Of a stretch of 64,000 nucleotides of DNA, positions 21,708 to 32,327 are shown piece after piece (position 1 is the first letter of the stretch; each line of letters starts with the position of its first letter). The notes beneath the pieces are model-generated. The model was not told where the DNA came from. It did no database searches and saw only the letters and a list, made by a program, of their open reading frames with translations. The position numbers and the translations under genes were made by a program. The stretch is from positions 7,498,201 to 7,562,200 of the forward strand of contig OX637359.1 of the NCBI GenBank assembly GCA_951799405.1, written 5' to 3'. The stretch comes from Agapetus fuscipes (Eukaryota; Arthropoda; Insecta; Trichoptera; Glossosomatidae).

Positions 21708-21905
21708 TTTTAATTATTAATTGTGAAAAACCAAACGGCGCACCCGACAAACGCAAAGTGAAAATACGAAGTGAAATATCAGGTTTCTAGAAAGAAGACG
21801 TGTTGAAATCAAAATGTAATCAAACTGTAGTGATGCTTTGACACGCCGGTACTAACTCTCGAATGTTTGTTTGTATTAGATACTTGTAACGGATACTTTG
21901 ATGGG

Positions 21906-21998
21906 CATAATATTAAGAGGATTTGTTTGGCGGACGCTTTTTGTGTGAATTACACCCCAAGAGCTTTCTGTGAGTTTGGTCGTCGCTAAAGACTGATA
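21906..21998 (-). mobile_element. SINE-A, tail fragment
   Basis: Only the LINE-like 3' end (CTTGGGGTGTAATTCACAC) and the ACGACCAAACTC segment remain, between the two MGST first exons. Confidence 0.65.
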
Positions 21999-22021
21999 AG
22001 TGACAGCTGATTCATTCTTAC

Positions 22022-22141
22022 CTTGAAATGCTTGTTGAAGGCAGTCAAAAGTGACATGAAGATCATTTTGACGATGAGGATCGAAGAATAGAAGGCATAA
22101 CATCGCAGCAGAGGATTTTCAATAATGTTCGATGCAGACAT
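22022..22141 (-). CDS. alternative or orphan MGST first exon
   Basis: This encodes 40 codons beginning MSASNIIENPLLRCYAFY and ending NKHFK before a GTAAGA donor in phase 0. Length, phase and the RCYA-Y helix match the first exon of gene A, which lies 315 bp downstream on the minus strand. No matching second and third exons occur between the two, so it could splice to exon 2 at 16760 as an alternative first exon, or be what remains of a third gene copy. The open frame and intact donor argue that it is or recently was used. Confidence 0.75.
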
Positions 22142-22819
22142 TTTAAAAGATATACAATATCAGCAATAGGTTTAATGAAATGAAAATATTGTGATAAAGT
22201 TATGTATATCCTCTCGTTATTATGTACTTTTGACAGCTTAGTGTTGTTCTCCATGAAGTATTAGTTATTGTAATCAGTGACTTATCGCTTGATATCGGAA
22301 ATAATATTGAGTACTTATGCATCTTGTATTTATCCGATTTCTTATATTCTCTTGAACCCAATCTCTAAATATGCTTATTCACCGCGCTTTCGGCTTGCGT
22401 GTATCAAATCTGTTTTTTCCCCGGAGGTAATGTACTCTTTAGCATCCAATCACAAATTATTAGTTAAGCCTTCGTCCTAGAAACCCGACAGTGTGACGTA
22501 ACAATTTTTTTTTCTAGATATTTTGGCGATTGTGCGGGCTTCATAGTGGACTTATGTCAGGAAAATAATTAAGAAGAAGTAGCACTTTGATATTATATGT
22601 ATGGTATTGCTAATAGGTATGAAATATTTTGTCCATCCCTAGAGGATAACGTAAACACGCGTCATGTTATGTAATTTGAGGTGACCATGAGTTTCTTCGT
22701 TGTGTTTTTTACGATTTTTTACCTGTAGTTATTTTTTAAATTAATTAGGCACTTAACGGTGGACTGCAAGCTGATACTGTACTGCTGCAAGAAAGATCCC
22801 GAATTAATGATTAACATAG

Positions 22820-23141
22820 TGTCGAGTGGTGTCGAGATTGAGATGCGATATGTGCAACGGAAGACTGTTTTCGGAGAACACTGCATGCAAGAAACGCCAC
22901 CTCGATGAAGTTGTCGACGTCACAGACCAGCTTACGACGAGTGAAGAATTTTGGGACGTGGAAAGCAATAAAGAGAACACAGTGACGAGTGTGGTGACAA
23001 ACATTGACGGGTGTGATGACCACAGAGTATAGGTGATGACGACGAAGAATTAGTAGCAAAAGTGTTGAAAAGTATGGGAAAATTGAGCAGAGATAAAATT
23101 AATAAAGTAGTAGAGGAAGCGGAGAAGCGGAGAAGAGATAC
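22820..23141 (+). other. unassigned possible coding remnant
   Basis: The plus frame from about 22826 reads RCDMCNGRLFSENTACKKRH to EEFWDVESNKENTVTSVV. A one-base shift near 23030 would join it to GDDDEELVAKVLKSMGKLS...EEAEKRRRDT and a stop followed by AATAAA. Composition looks protein-like (acidic, then a helical basic end) but I recognise no family. It could be a terminal exon with a splice site I cannot place, a decayed gene, or chance. Confidence 0.25.
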
Positions 23142-23236
23142 TTAAATAAATGGGTGGAATAGGTTAAGGGAACATGGGTACTTAAGGAATATGTGGCAAT
23201 TCTTAAGTTATATATAATATATAAATAAGTTAATAA

Positions 23237-23335
23237 ACATGCTTGATTTTTTCCATTACTGCAACTATTTTGCTAAGACCATAAAGTGTAAGAAACAAAA
23301 ATGGCAGATTTAGCTTTATAACACGCCTTAATACA
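23237..23335. mobile_element. fragment of the same foldback MITE
   Basis: CTAAGACCATAAAGTGTAAG and AAATGGCAGATTT match the centre of the 35.1-kb element in inverse orientation. Confidence 0.6.
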
Positions 23336-23393
23336 AGTAATCTGCATTAATATTACTGTAAGAACACATTATGCTGAAAAAAAAAAAGTGTGC

Positions 23394-23592
23394 AAGCTAA
23401 TCTAAGTTGCCACATTAAACCTATGCATTTTCACAAACAGGCACATATAAGTTCACGCTTAAACATGCCACCTGTGGCCTGTGAAAACCCAAATCTCAAA
23501 TCACCATACACCCTGCAACTCTTCCCGAACTTCCCTGAAATATTGGCAAAGTGAACCATTTTCCAAAGCATAGGTGGTCAGCCGCATTTAAG
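23394..23592 (-). repeat. R250, diverged
   Basis: Core motifs CTTCCCTGAAA and GGTGGTCAGCCGCAT retained. Confidence 0.7.
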
Positions 23593-23839
23593 GAATATAT
23601 GCCCAACAAATTACATTTTAGAAATAAACAAATAATAATATGGACCTAGCTAAGTAATAAATACCTGACAATGACTCCACATAGACGTATATTTTAAATT
23701 TATAATTTGATTGTCGGCGGGCGAACGTAACCAATGACAGAATATTTGTTTGCCTTTTCCCTAGCAATTCTGCTGTGTGTCATCAGACTCGTCATAATTT
23801 TGTTGACTATGGAATTTGTGCCGGGTTCATTTGGTTAAT

Positions 23840-23931
23840 TATCTGAAGTCATCGCTCGTAGAAGGGGAATACAGGGAAAATAATGGATTGATCAAATGAC
23901 TGGAATCTGCAGAGTGAGAAAAAGAGAAGAG
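23840..23931 (+). mobile_element. left half of the same split LINE C-terminus
   Basis: The plus strand before the hAT insertion corresponds to the GRRGxYRENNGLIK...LESAE segment of the GRGRPRKVW...EWDIQS region, continuing after 25020. Confidence 0.5.
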
Positions 23932-25020
23932 CAGTAGCGGCTCCAGCTAAATCCTGGGAGAGGGGATGACCTTGTAAGATAGTCTGGTGCTCACCTGGCC
24001 ATGCACTCCACCAGGGCACCAGCCCACACCTGGTCACCACCATACAGCACACAGGCACAGACACTACATACATATCACCAGGCTGGGCACTGTGCAGGTC
24101 CTCGCCTCTTACCAACTACTTTTTCTACATTTCTTACAGATATTAAATCACGGCATTTATAGACAAAAATAGAAATCACAACATAATTATACGAAATCAG
24201 AACAGTATCAACATAGGCAAAACTGTACGCAATCAATAATAACTGGCATTTGATTACTTAAAAACATTTCATTCAACAAGATTCTAAAGAAAACGAGATG
24301 TTTTCTCCTAAATTAGCTACCTATTTGGTAAGGAATTTCTGACAAATCGGACTTACGATGCTTGAAACAGCATCAGACTGAAAAAATATTATAAATTTTA
24401 GTGTAATATCACGTCACGTGTAGCCTACCGGGAATCTCCGTAACACCCAACAATAATATTACTTGTGATTTGTACCAAAGTGTTATAAGTATGTTGGTAC
24501 GTACCTCAGTGACACTGGGCTCTCTCCCCGCCGGTCTGTGAAGACAGTTAAAGTGCGCATGCGCAAACGTATGTACTTGCTATGGACCCAACTCACAGAT
24601 AAGCTCTGCTCACCCATACATACAAAAAAACCATAGGGCACACGTTCGGTATCCCCGACTTTACGAACCATCAGTTCATGTATGTCCGGCGCGGGCGCAG
24701 AAGGAACGAGAAGAGGTCCCCCCCCCCTCGTACGTACATCTCATTACATAGCGAAGACCCGAACTTTAAAATATAATCACGCTATGTAGAAATTTCCCAC
24801 TAAAGATGAATGATTTAGAAAATATTCCAGTTTATTTCTCGGATTCCATTTTCAATAAGTAAGCATTGACATTGTGAAGATTCATTAAACTGATGAAGTA
24901 AAAATAAAGCACAAAAATGCATTTTATTTTTACTTTGTTATTTTAGTGGATAGGTACTTATTTTTCCTATTTCATACATAGGGATAATCCCCTTCGTCCC
25001 CTAATGACGCACCGCCACTG
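23932..25020. mobile_element. hAT-like non-autonomous transposon, copy 1
   Basis: Ends CAGTAGCGGCTCC and GCACCGCCACTG are hAT-type inverted termini; GAGAAGAG is duplicated at 23924-23931 and 25021-25028. About 1.09 kb. No transposase is seen, but a minus-strand ORF (24483-24671) is shared with copy 2. Confidence 0.88.
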
Positions 25021-25085
25021 GAGAAGAGCATGCATGAAGAGAGTGATGAATGTCGAGGAGATGAAAGAAGACCCCTAGCAGTTAG
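25021..25085 (+). mobile_element. 3' remnant of RTE-like LINE, split by hAT insertion
   Basis: Sequence before 23932 (RKxW-type DQMTGICRVRKR frame) and after 25020 (HACMKRVMNVEEMKE frame) forms one LINE C-terminus interrupted by the hAT element with an 8-bp duplication. It runs into an R250 copy at 25140. Confidence 0.65.
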
Positions 25086-25139
25086 TGACTAGATACCTAT
25101 AGCAAAAGTAACAGTAGCCAAGTACAAAATGAATTATTA

Positions 25140-25391
25140 ACCTTGACTTTTAGGTTGGTATGAGGCTGACCACCCATATTGTAAAAAATGGTTCACTTTG
25201 CCTATGCCACCCCTGTTTCAGGGAAGGTCGGCAAGAGTTGCAGGGCTTATGTTTATTTGAAATTGGGTTTTTATATTTTAGGTCCACATGGCATGTGTTA
25301 TCGCGAAATTATACATATCTGCTTGTGGGAATGCGTTTAATATGAACCTTAAATGATATAGGTATATTATTGCAGCTTAGATTTAGATTTA
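25140..25391 (+). repeat. R250, 3' of a hAT-split LINE
   Basis: Begins ACCTTGACTTTTAGGTTGG about 55 bp after the LINE remnant. Confidence 0.82.
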
Positions 25392-25556
25392 GAACCCAGA
25401 TTTGTTAAACTTAATTTAATTATTGAAATATAAGATGTGTGGTTATAGACTCATCAAACAAGCATTGTCATGGAAATGATAAAAATCAAGGTCATAAAAA
25501 TTATGGATGCCCACCTAGTGGGTACAAATACAAGATATAAATAACATTGCGCTGCC

Positions 25557-25800
25557 TTAGTTCTTGTTTGCCGTATAGACCATTAAGCTTATTTTACATG
25601 AGCAATGTTTGCATACGTGTACTAGACCAATGTGTCTTATGAAAACATGAAATTGATTTAAAAAATATTTTAAACAACCCTCACATTATCGAGTTTTACG
25701 TTTTTTCTTAGCTCAGATTGTGTAGAATTTGATTCTTAAGACAACTGCATTAAAAAGTCATCTTTGAATCGAATGGTCTATACGGCAAACAAGAACTGGG
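25557..25800. mobile_element. MITE with AGTTCTTGTTTGCCGTATAG termini, copy 1
   Basis: Inverted termini of about 26 bp; internal CATGAGCAATGTTTGCAT and TTAGCTCAGATTGTGTAG are shared with two other copies. Confidence 0.78.
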
Positions 25801-26049
25801 GGAGCGATTGCATAAGAGATCCGAGGGTACATGGGAGTAAAAAAAATATACCTTTTACAAAACTAGATAAGTCTATATTACAACTTACAAGATATTATTT
25901 ATTTGAAATTTCATGTAACTATATTTTTTTGTAGACCATCTTTTAACCAAATCCAAAAAAAATATCTTTTATTTAGATTTAAGGTCAATGATTTTTCATT
26001 TTCAACTAAGTTGGACATTATACAGTGCAACTCTTCACAGCATTACCAT

Positions 26050-26300
26050 TGAAGGGGTCATAAGCTATGAGAGGAACCTACTTAATTTCACGGATAAGGA
26101 TGCCGGCCTTACTCCAACTATTCATTTGATGTAAACGTGGCCCTGTTTCTGGGTGGGCAGGTTCTTATTTCTTGTGAAGGCTGAGAAATCCTTGCTGGTA
26201 CTATGATCTTGAGTTTGAAATAAACAGTGAAACTGGATTCAATTTCTGACATCCTTGGAGGGAACCTTGTTTGAGCCCCAGCTCTATGGCCTTTCTACTA
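26050..26300 (-). mobile_element. SINE-B, old diverged copy
   Basis: Recognised from the body order (GTCAGAAATTGAATC, CTTCACAAGAAATAAGAAC, GGCCGGCATCC); the head is heavily decayed. Confidence 0.55.
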
Positions 26301-26819
26301 AATAGAAAAAAACTAAATAATTTGAAGTAATGAAATTTATAACAAATATTAGTTTAATTTTATTAAAAAAGAACAATATTTCAACAAATTAAAATTAGAA
26401 CATTTTTTTATTAAAAAACCAACCATAAATACTTCTTCTTTGTCAGATTAATATTATAAGTTACACATTTGCGAATAGTTTAAACATGTTTCTTTTTTTG
26501 TATTTACCCATCTCTTTAGGGGCATCGTTGTTCTTTGATACAAATATACAATCAACTTAATTTTTTTGTATGAATGTTGAGAGTTTTGACCATTTCACCA
26601 ATTCAACATGTAAAATGCCAATTCAAAAAAACTTTATAATTTTAAAAGCATTCAAAGGAGTCAATCACCTTAAAATTAAATTAACAAAATTGGAAACATG
26701 CAAGGAATGGTAAAGAAGGATATTATTTGTAAAAGAATTGAGTCCTCACATATGACATAGACAAGAAAGTTAACTAATACATTGTTATTGTCTGTTAAGG
26801 ATCCTAGCGACAATACGAC

Positions 26820-27077
26820 TAATCTCATCTAATCTTATCTAAATTGCAAAGATATGTTACATTGGAGATTCACATTACATGCATTTTCACAACCAGACAT
26901 GTACAAGTTCACGCTTGCACATGCCGCATGTGAACCTACAATACAAAACCCAAATCTCAAATAGACATACACCCTGCAACTCTTGCCGTCCTTCCGTGAG
27001 ACAGGGGTGACATTGGAAAAGTGAACCATTTTTACAGCATGGGTGGTCAGCCGCATGTCAACCTATAAGTCAAGGAA
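26820..27077 (-). repeat. R250, full length
   Basis: Good copy ending TATAAGTCAAGGAA. Confidence 0.85.
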
Positions 27078-27261
27078 CGACCTAGAAGAAAAAAAAATTG
27101 CCAACATCCTTTCCGAACCCCTTTGCGAGTAAGTACCTAGTCATACTTACCTAAATTGTTTTTGGAATGACCTGTTTATTAGAATACCAAATTTCTAAGC
27201 AAAAAACAACAAATAATATTATAGAATTTAATAATAAATAATGGGCAAGTTTTACAGACCA

Positions 27262-28603
27262 ATAAAACTCCTATTAATAATAATAATAATAATAATAATA
27301 ACAGGCTGATTTATTTTAAATTACACATGATAAGAGAGCGCCGTTTTTGTGTGTGTCACACCTCAAGGGCCCTCTCCGATCATGGATAAGACTTTCTAAA
27401 CAAGTGTGCCTTGAGTGCTCCTCGAAATACACCCACAGATTTGGAGTTCTTCACTCCGGGTGGCAGTCTGTTCCACTCCACCGGCCCCGCAACACGGAAA
27501 GCGCGGTCTCCGAAGTTTGTACGAATCTGACGGCGCGGCTGAACCAAATTGACTACTCCATCACCCGCAGATCTGAGTGTCTGCCTCCTAACACCCATTT
27601 CAACAGGTGAAATCATATCAGCCAGATAAGGTGGGGCCAAGCCATTGATGGCTTTATATACCATTAAACAAACACGGAAGACCACCCTCTCCGGGAAACG
27701 AAGCCAATGAAGTTTTTTTAACAGCGGGGTGATGTGAGCGAATTTGGGAATCCCGAATATGAGTCTTGCTGCCGAATTCAACACAGATTGAAAGCGATTA
27801 AACTGTTTCTTCGGCTGACCACTATAAAGCGTCGAGCAATAGTCAATCCGAGACATCACAAACGCACTCACCAGGGTCTTAACCGCATCTGACGGCAGAC
27901 ATTTTCTTTTTGCCTTTATTTGGCGAAGCGAAAAAAAAGAAGAAGCTATTGTGGCATCTATTTGCCTATCCAGTGTCAGGTTACGATCCAGTAAGACTCC
28001 TAGAAGTCTTACCGAATCAGAAGGCTGGATTAGCTTACCTCCTATGGAGAGTGGTACTCTATTCACCAGAAGGTGGTCACGCCTCGATGTGGCTGCCCAG
28101 AGTATCTCCGTCTTATCCATGTTTAAGATTAGGCCATTGTTCCTCATCCACCCACCGACCTCCGCGATACACCCAGAGACCCTGCAACTGAGGTCCTCAG
28201 CCATGTCTGGCCGAGAATGAGAGTATATTTGCCAGTCATCTGCATATGAGTGTGCGATGAGGCCCCATTTTTCAACAATACTCTCAATCTCAGCAGTATA
28301 CAATATGAAAAGGATCGGACCCAGCACAGAGCCCTGTGGGACCCCGGAAGACAGCGAGTAGGTAGGTGAAACACTATCACAAATACGCACCGCCTGTCTG
28401 CGCTCCACCAGATAGGAAGAAAACCACGCCAAAGCCCCTCCGGTCAAACCAAATGACACCTCCAATCTCTCAATAAGAATTGGGTGACTTACTGTGTCAA
28501 AGGCCGCACTCATATCAAGAAGCGCCAGTAAGGCTAGATTACCACACTCCACAGCTGATATCATATCCGATACAAGCATGAGCATACCGGTTTCTGTTGA
28601 GTG
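27262..28603 (-). mobile_element. L2/CR1-like LINE, 5'-truncated, intact reverse transcriptase C-terminal frame
   Basis: A single open frame of about 407 codons runs from HSTETGMLMLVSD to a stop at 27380. Reverse transcriptase blocks are present in order: LLDMSAAFDTVSHPILI, SSGVPQGSVLGPILF, the catalytic SYADDWQIYS, then the L2/CR1 C-terminal FGDRAFRVAGPVEWNRLP and LKAHLFRKSYP. The 3'UTR is about 80 bp and ends in (ATT)n at 27270-27300. The intact frame suggests recent insertion. The short 3'UTR matches the tail of SINE-A. Confidence 0.9.
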
Positions 28604-28699
28604 ATATTATGTGTGATATTATGTCTGGAATGTTTCCCATTATATGGGAATGAATATTGCTTTTGCAATAAATTGTGTTTCACATTGCAGTGTTGTTCA

Positions 28700-28948
28700 C
28701 AAAAGGATCGCATATAGTGAGTGGAACCTTTCACAGGTTTCCGGCCTGTTTTACACCAACCACCTTACTTGAAGTGGAGGTTTCCCTGTTCCTGAGAGGG
28801 CAAGCTCTTATTTCTTGTGTAACAGAGTAAACCATGCCCAAATTTTGATTTTGGGTTCAAAATAAAATGCGAAATTGTTTCTGACACCATTGGTGGGGAT
28901 GGAACTCTAGCCCTCTGGCATTGAATGCAAGAGCTCTAACAACTGGAC
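28700..28948 (-). mobile_element. SINE-B, diverged copy
   Basis: Body and degenerate head (AGTTGTTAGAGCTCTTGCAT) next to the L2-like LINE. Confidence 0.6.
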
Positions 28949-28984
28949 TTTGAAAATGTCAAAGGTGATAAAAAGATGAATCAA

Positions 28985-29140
28985 ATCAAAGAGAACAAAG
29001 ACCAGTGTTGGCAGTTTCAGGAAGTTGCTTAAGACACATTTGTTTAACAGAAACTTCAACACATAAAAGCGCTCTTGGAGTGGCTAGTGCCACTAAACGG
29101 CGCTTTATAAAAATTGGCCAATTATTATTATTATAAAAGA
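28985..29140 (+). mobile_element. 3' end of a second L2/CR1-like LINE
   Basis: The plus frame QFQEVA/FRKLLKTHLFNRNFN is the LINE C-terminus, followed by AGCGCTCTTGGAGTGGCTAG, an ACGGCGCTTTATAAAAATT end and an ATTATTATT tail. Confidence 0.65.
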
Positions 29141-29432
29141 GGATTTCAATCCTTCCGGAGAAAATGAGATATCTTCACTCACAAATAATGGAGTACATTC
29201 AAAACATACGTAAGGGCTTCGTCAAACAGGAAGTGTTCTTAGCGCATGTTAAGGCGCTAAAGCGTCCCAGATTAGCGTCGAGTTATAGAATAGCGTTGTG
29301 TTATACTGAACACGTCTAAGCCGTTCAAATACAAAGTACATAACATTACAGCACTTTAGCATGGACGCGTGCTTAGAACACTTCCTGTTTGACAAAGCCT
29401 TTATAATTAAGCTGTAAGTTTTTTTTTGGTCT

Positions 29433-29682
29433 TCAGAAGAACAAGCTTGATATGATGACATGTCCTGCCATATAAGCCGTAAGGAGGTATCCCCAAGCCC
29501 ACGTGTAGAGTCTGGCGGGTTGCGGAACCACCTTTACGGCGTAAACGTAGGAGTGGCCAATCCTTGCTATCGTGTAACTCAACAGGAGGACGCTGTACAA
29601 GATGGGTCTGGGCTTTGTCAGCATATACAGGGCACTGATGAAAAGAAACGCTGGGATATTCTCCAAGTCGTTGCGATGTGCC
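29433..29682 (-). CDS. Mgstl: MGST gene B exon 3 and stop
   Basis: Acceptor TTTTTAG|GGCACA. It encodes AHRNDLENIPAFLFISALY and three hydrophobic helices, ending SSLFF before TGA at 29435-29433. Confidence 0.93.
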
Positions 29683-31578
29683 CTAAAAATATAAAGAATT
29701 ACATAGAAAATGAGTGTAAAAGCTTTGTCAAACAGAAAGCATTTTTAACGAGCATCAATGCATCAGCGTTTAAACGCTGTTCTTTGTGACGCTGTTCTTT
29801 GTGACGCTGTTCTTTGTGACGCTGTTCTTTGTGACGCTGTTCTTTGTGACGCTGTTCTTTGTGACAGGCAATAATTATGAGAAATGCAGACTTTAAAATG
29901 TATAATTTTGATTTACCTACTCAAAAATTTCTTCAACTGACATTCCTTTTTCTTCCCCTGTAGTCTTCAATTAGACTATGGACTGGTTGCGATAGAAATG
30001 ATCTCCTGTGTTTCATTAAACCTGTCTCATTTTGGTTTTATACAACTTAATTAAAAGTCAAGCTCTCAGATGTTGAGTTATCCGTATTTATGAGAAGACA
30101 TTATGAAAGAATAGAAGAAGATAGAGAGAAATGATGACGTTACCTTCTCACACGCTCCACTCCATCAAAATCATCAAACTTCACCTTGGGCTCACATTGC
30201 TTATTGTCAAAATATGAAGCATCTTCAGGATTAGAAAATATCTGAAAAATTTAAATGATAACTTTACAAATGTAAGTATAATTTTAAAGCATCAATATCT
30301 AATAACTCAATACATTCAACATTTAATACTAAGAAATACAAAAGGACAGCTCAGAATGTCTATAAATAATAATAATATGAGGATGATTTATTTGGTGAGT
30401 GCTGTTTTTGTGTGAATCACACCACAAGAGCCCTCTGTGAGCTTGGTCGTCACTGTAGAAAGCGCCAATTCTCAAGCAAGACCCAGTTGCTGTAAGGCTG
30501 GATGGACCTTTAGTGACCGATCTTTGGTAAAGGTACCTATATGATTTTTTCACCCAGTGAAGAACATCTTTGAAAATATAAATGGTACACATTTTTTGTA
30601 CTCCGTTGGGATTCAAGCCCACAACCTTCCATTTACGAATCAGAAGTGTTAACCCCTACACTATGGATCGGTCACAATGTAAGTATAAAGCAATTTTTAA
30701 AGCATCAATTTCTAATAACCCCAATATATCATATGTAATCAAAGGTTTTAATTAATGATCATAGGCAAAATATTGCGAGATGTATCCACATTCCACAATG
30801 ACCACATTTAGTATTTTCCCAAATGGTTCACTTTGCCAAGGTCACCCCTGTGTCAGGGAAGGTCGGCAAAAGTTGAAGGGCTTATGTTCATTTGAGGTTT
30901 GGATTTTTTGTTATAGGTTCACATGCGGCATGTGCAAGCGCGAACTTGCACGTCTCTGCTTGTGAGAATGCATATAATGTGAAACCCCAATGTAACATAT
31001 ATTTGCAACTTAGATTAGATAGGGCTCTTGAGTGTTCTCATAAGTGTTCTATAATCTAAGTTGCAAAGATATATTACTCTAAGATTCATATTAAATGCCT
31101 TCCCATAAGCAGACACGTTTAAGTTCGCGCTTACACATGCCGCATGTGGACCTACAACATAAAAACCCAAATCTCAAATAAACATAAGCACTGCAACTTT
31201 TGCCGACCTTCCCTGAAACAGGGTGACATTGGAAAAGTGAACCAATCTTTTACAGTTTGGGTGGTCAGTCTCATACCAACTTATAAGTGAAGGAATCAAG
31301 TTCATTTTTTGAATATGGAATATTTTTTTAAGGGTTGGCATACTTGAGATTTTGTTTTTGGAGTAGGGATGTCAGAGTGAAAAAATAATTGAAATAGGTA
31401 AGTAGTTTATTTTGTTTTCTACATTAAAAAAAAACATATTATTCAATACTGAAGTACTTACGTTTTTAGCATGCCTTTGGTTGCTAGTGAGAGGAGCCAT
31501 ATACAGTATTTTTATCACAAGTACTGCCGCATAAAATGCATAAATTTGTAAGAGCTCATGTTCTAAAATGCACTCCAT
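29433..31578 (-). CDS. Mgstl: microsomal glutathione S-transferase 1-like (MAPEG), gene B, three exons
   Basis: Paralogue of gene A with exons 31462-31578, 30144-30241 and 29433-29682: 465 nt, 154 residues, intron phases 0 and 2 as in gene A. The MAPEG signature VERVRRAHRNDLENIPAF and VYAVKVVPQPAR are present. It differs in a C-terminal SSLFF, a charged loop with FDDFDGVE, and a TWAWGY segment in the last helix. Both genes point the same way, as expected for unequal crossing-over duplication. A six-copy 15-bp minisatellite lies in intron 2. Confidence 0.92.
29776..29865. repeat. 15-bp minisatellite, six exact copies
   Basis: GCTGTTCTTTGTGAC repeated six times without mismatch in MGST gene B intron 2. 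Confidence 0.95.
30144..30241 (-). CDS. Mgstl: MGST gene B exon 2
   Basis: Acceptor TTTTCAG|ATATTT and donor AGAAG|GTAACG. It encodes IFSNPEDASYFDNKQ to FDGVERVR. Confidence 0.92.
30366..30673 (-). mobile_element. SINE-A, near full length
   Basis: Complete head-body-tail in MGST gene B intron 1; the A box is degraded (TAGTGTAGGGGTTAAC). Confidence 0.8.
30821..31020 (+). repeat. R250, truncated
   Basis: Begins AAATGGTTCACTTTGCC; forms an inverted pair with the next copy. Confidence 0.78.
31048..31296 (-). repeat. R250, full length
   Basis: Inverted partner of the preceding copy, in MGST gene B intron 1. Confidence 0.82.
31462..31578 (-). CDS. Mgstl: MGST gene B exon 1
   Basis: Thirty-nine codons, MECILEHELLQIYAFYA to HAKN, with donor AAC|GTAAGT in phase 0; one codon shorter than the gene A version. 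Confidence 0.88.
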
Positions 31579-31897
31579 TTTCTGTGTGTTTTTAAAAATG
31601 ATATATCTATATTATTCAAAGAGCTATCGAGACGACTGTTTATTGGCCAACACAAATGGTGACTAGTTTGTTTTTGAAGCATTAAGTAGAAAAGTGAACA
31701 TAGGAAAATTATATGAGGACAAAGATCAAGGTGGATTGATGACAGTAAAAAAAATGAAGGTATATTTCTACACAGTTTCTTATGATTGTTACAAAAAAAG
31801 TAAACTTTAATCATGTCATCTATAATAAAAAATTAAGTTGTAAAAGTGTGGAACTAAATGAAGAATAGAAAATGGCATTGCCTTGTTTCTATATTAT

Positions 31898-32327
31898 TGT
31901 TATGTAAATAGTAAGTTAATATATGTAAGTATACATCGTAGGTAGTGATAGTTATTATGTCAAAAATAGATTAATATAGGTGTACACCGTAGGTAGCAAT
32001 AATTATAGGCCTAAGAAATCTACAAATGAAATGATCCTTTTGTACTCTTGAAGTTAGTAGAATGTTCGCGAGCTTACTGGCAAAATTAGCTCCTAGAGAC
32101 TTCTGTCACTACAGTAAATAAGGAGCGAAATTGAGTGCACTAGGTCAGTGAGATAGTTGCCTTTGATCGAAGAGTGTAAGCGATACTGAACTGTGAAAAT
32201 AAATTTGAGTTACTAAAAGTGTTTAAAATAAATATACATTGTAAAAATAAATTAAGTGCAAATAAAGATCCTGAAAGAAGACCTGTACGTTTTAATTTAA
32301 GGACTTTCCAAACCCAAAAACATTACA
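31898..32327 (+). mobile_element. solo LTR, same family as the 9.1-kb copy
   Basis: 430 bp, with TTAT duplicated at 31894-31897 and 32328-32331. Shares GTACACCGTAGGTAGCAATA and the end AAGACCTGTACGTTTTAATT. Confidence 0.85.

Noticed and set aside
29776..29865. CRISPR-like direct repeats
   Set aside because: Units are contiguous with no spacers, in a eukaryotic intron; a minisatellite.
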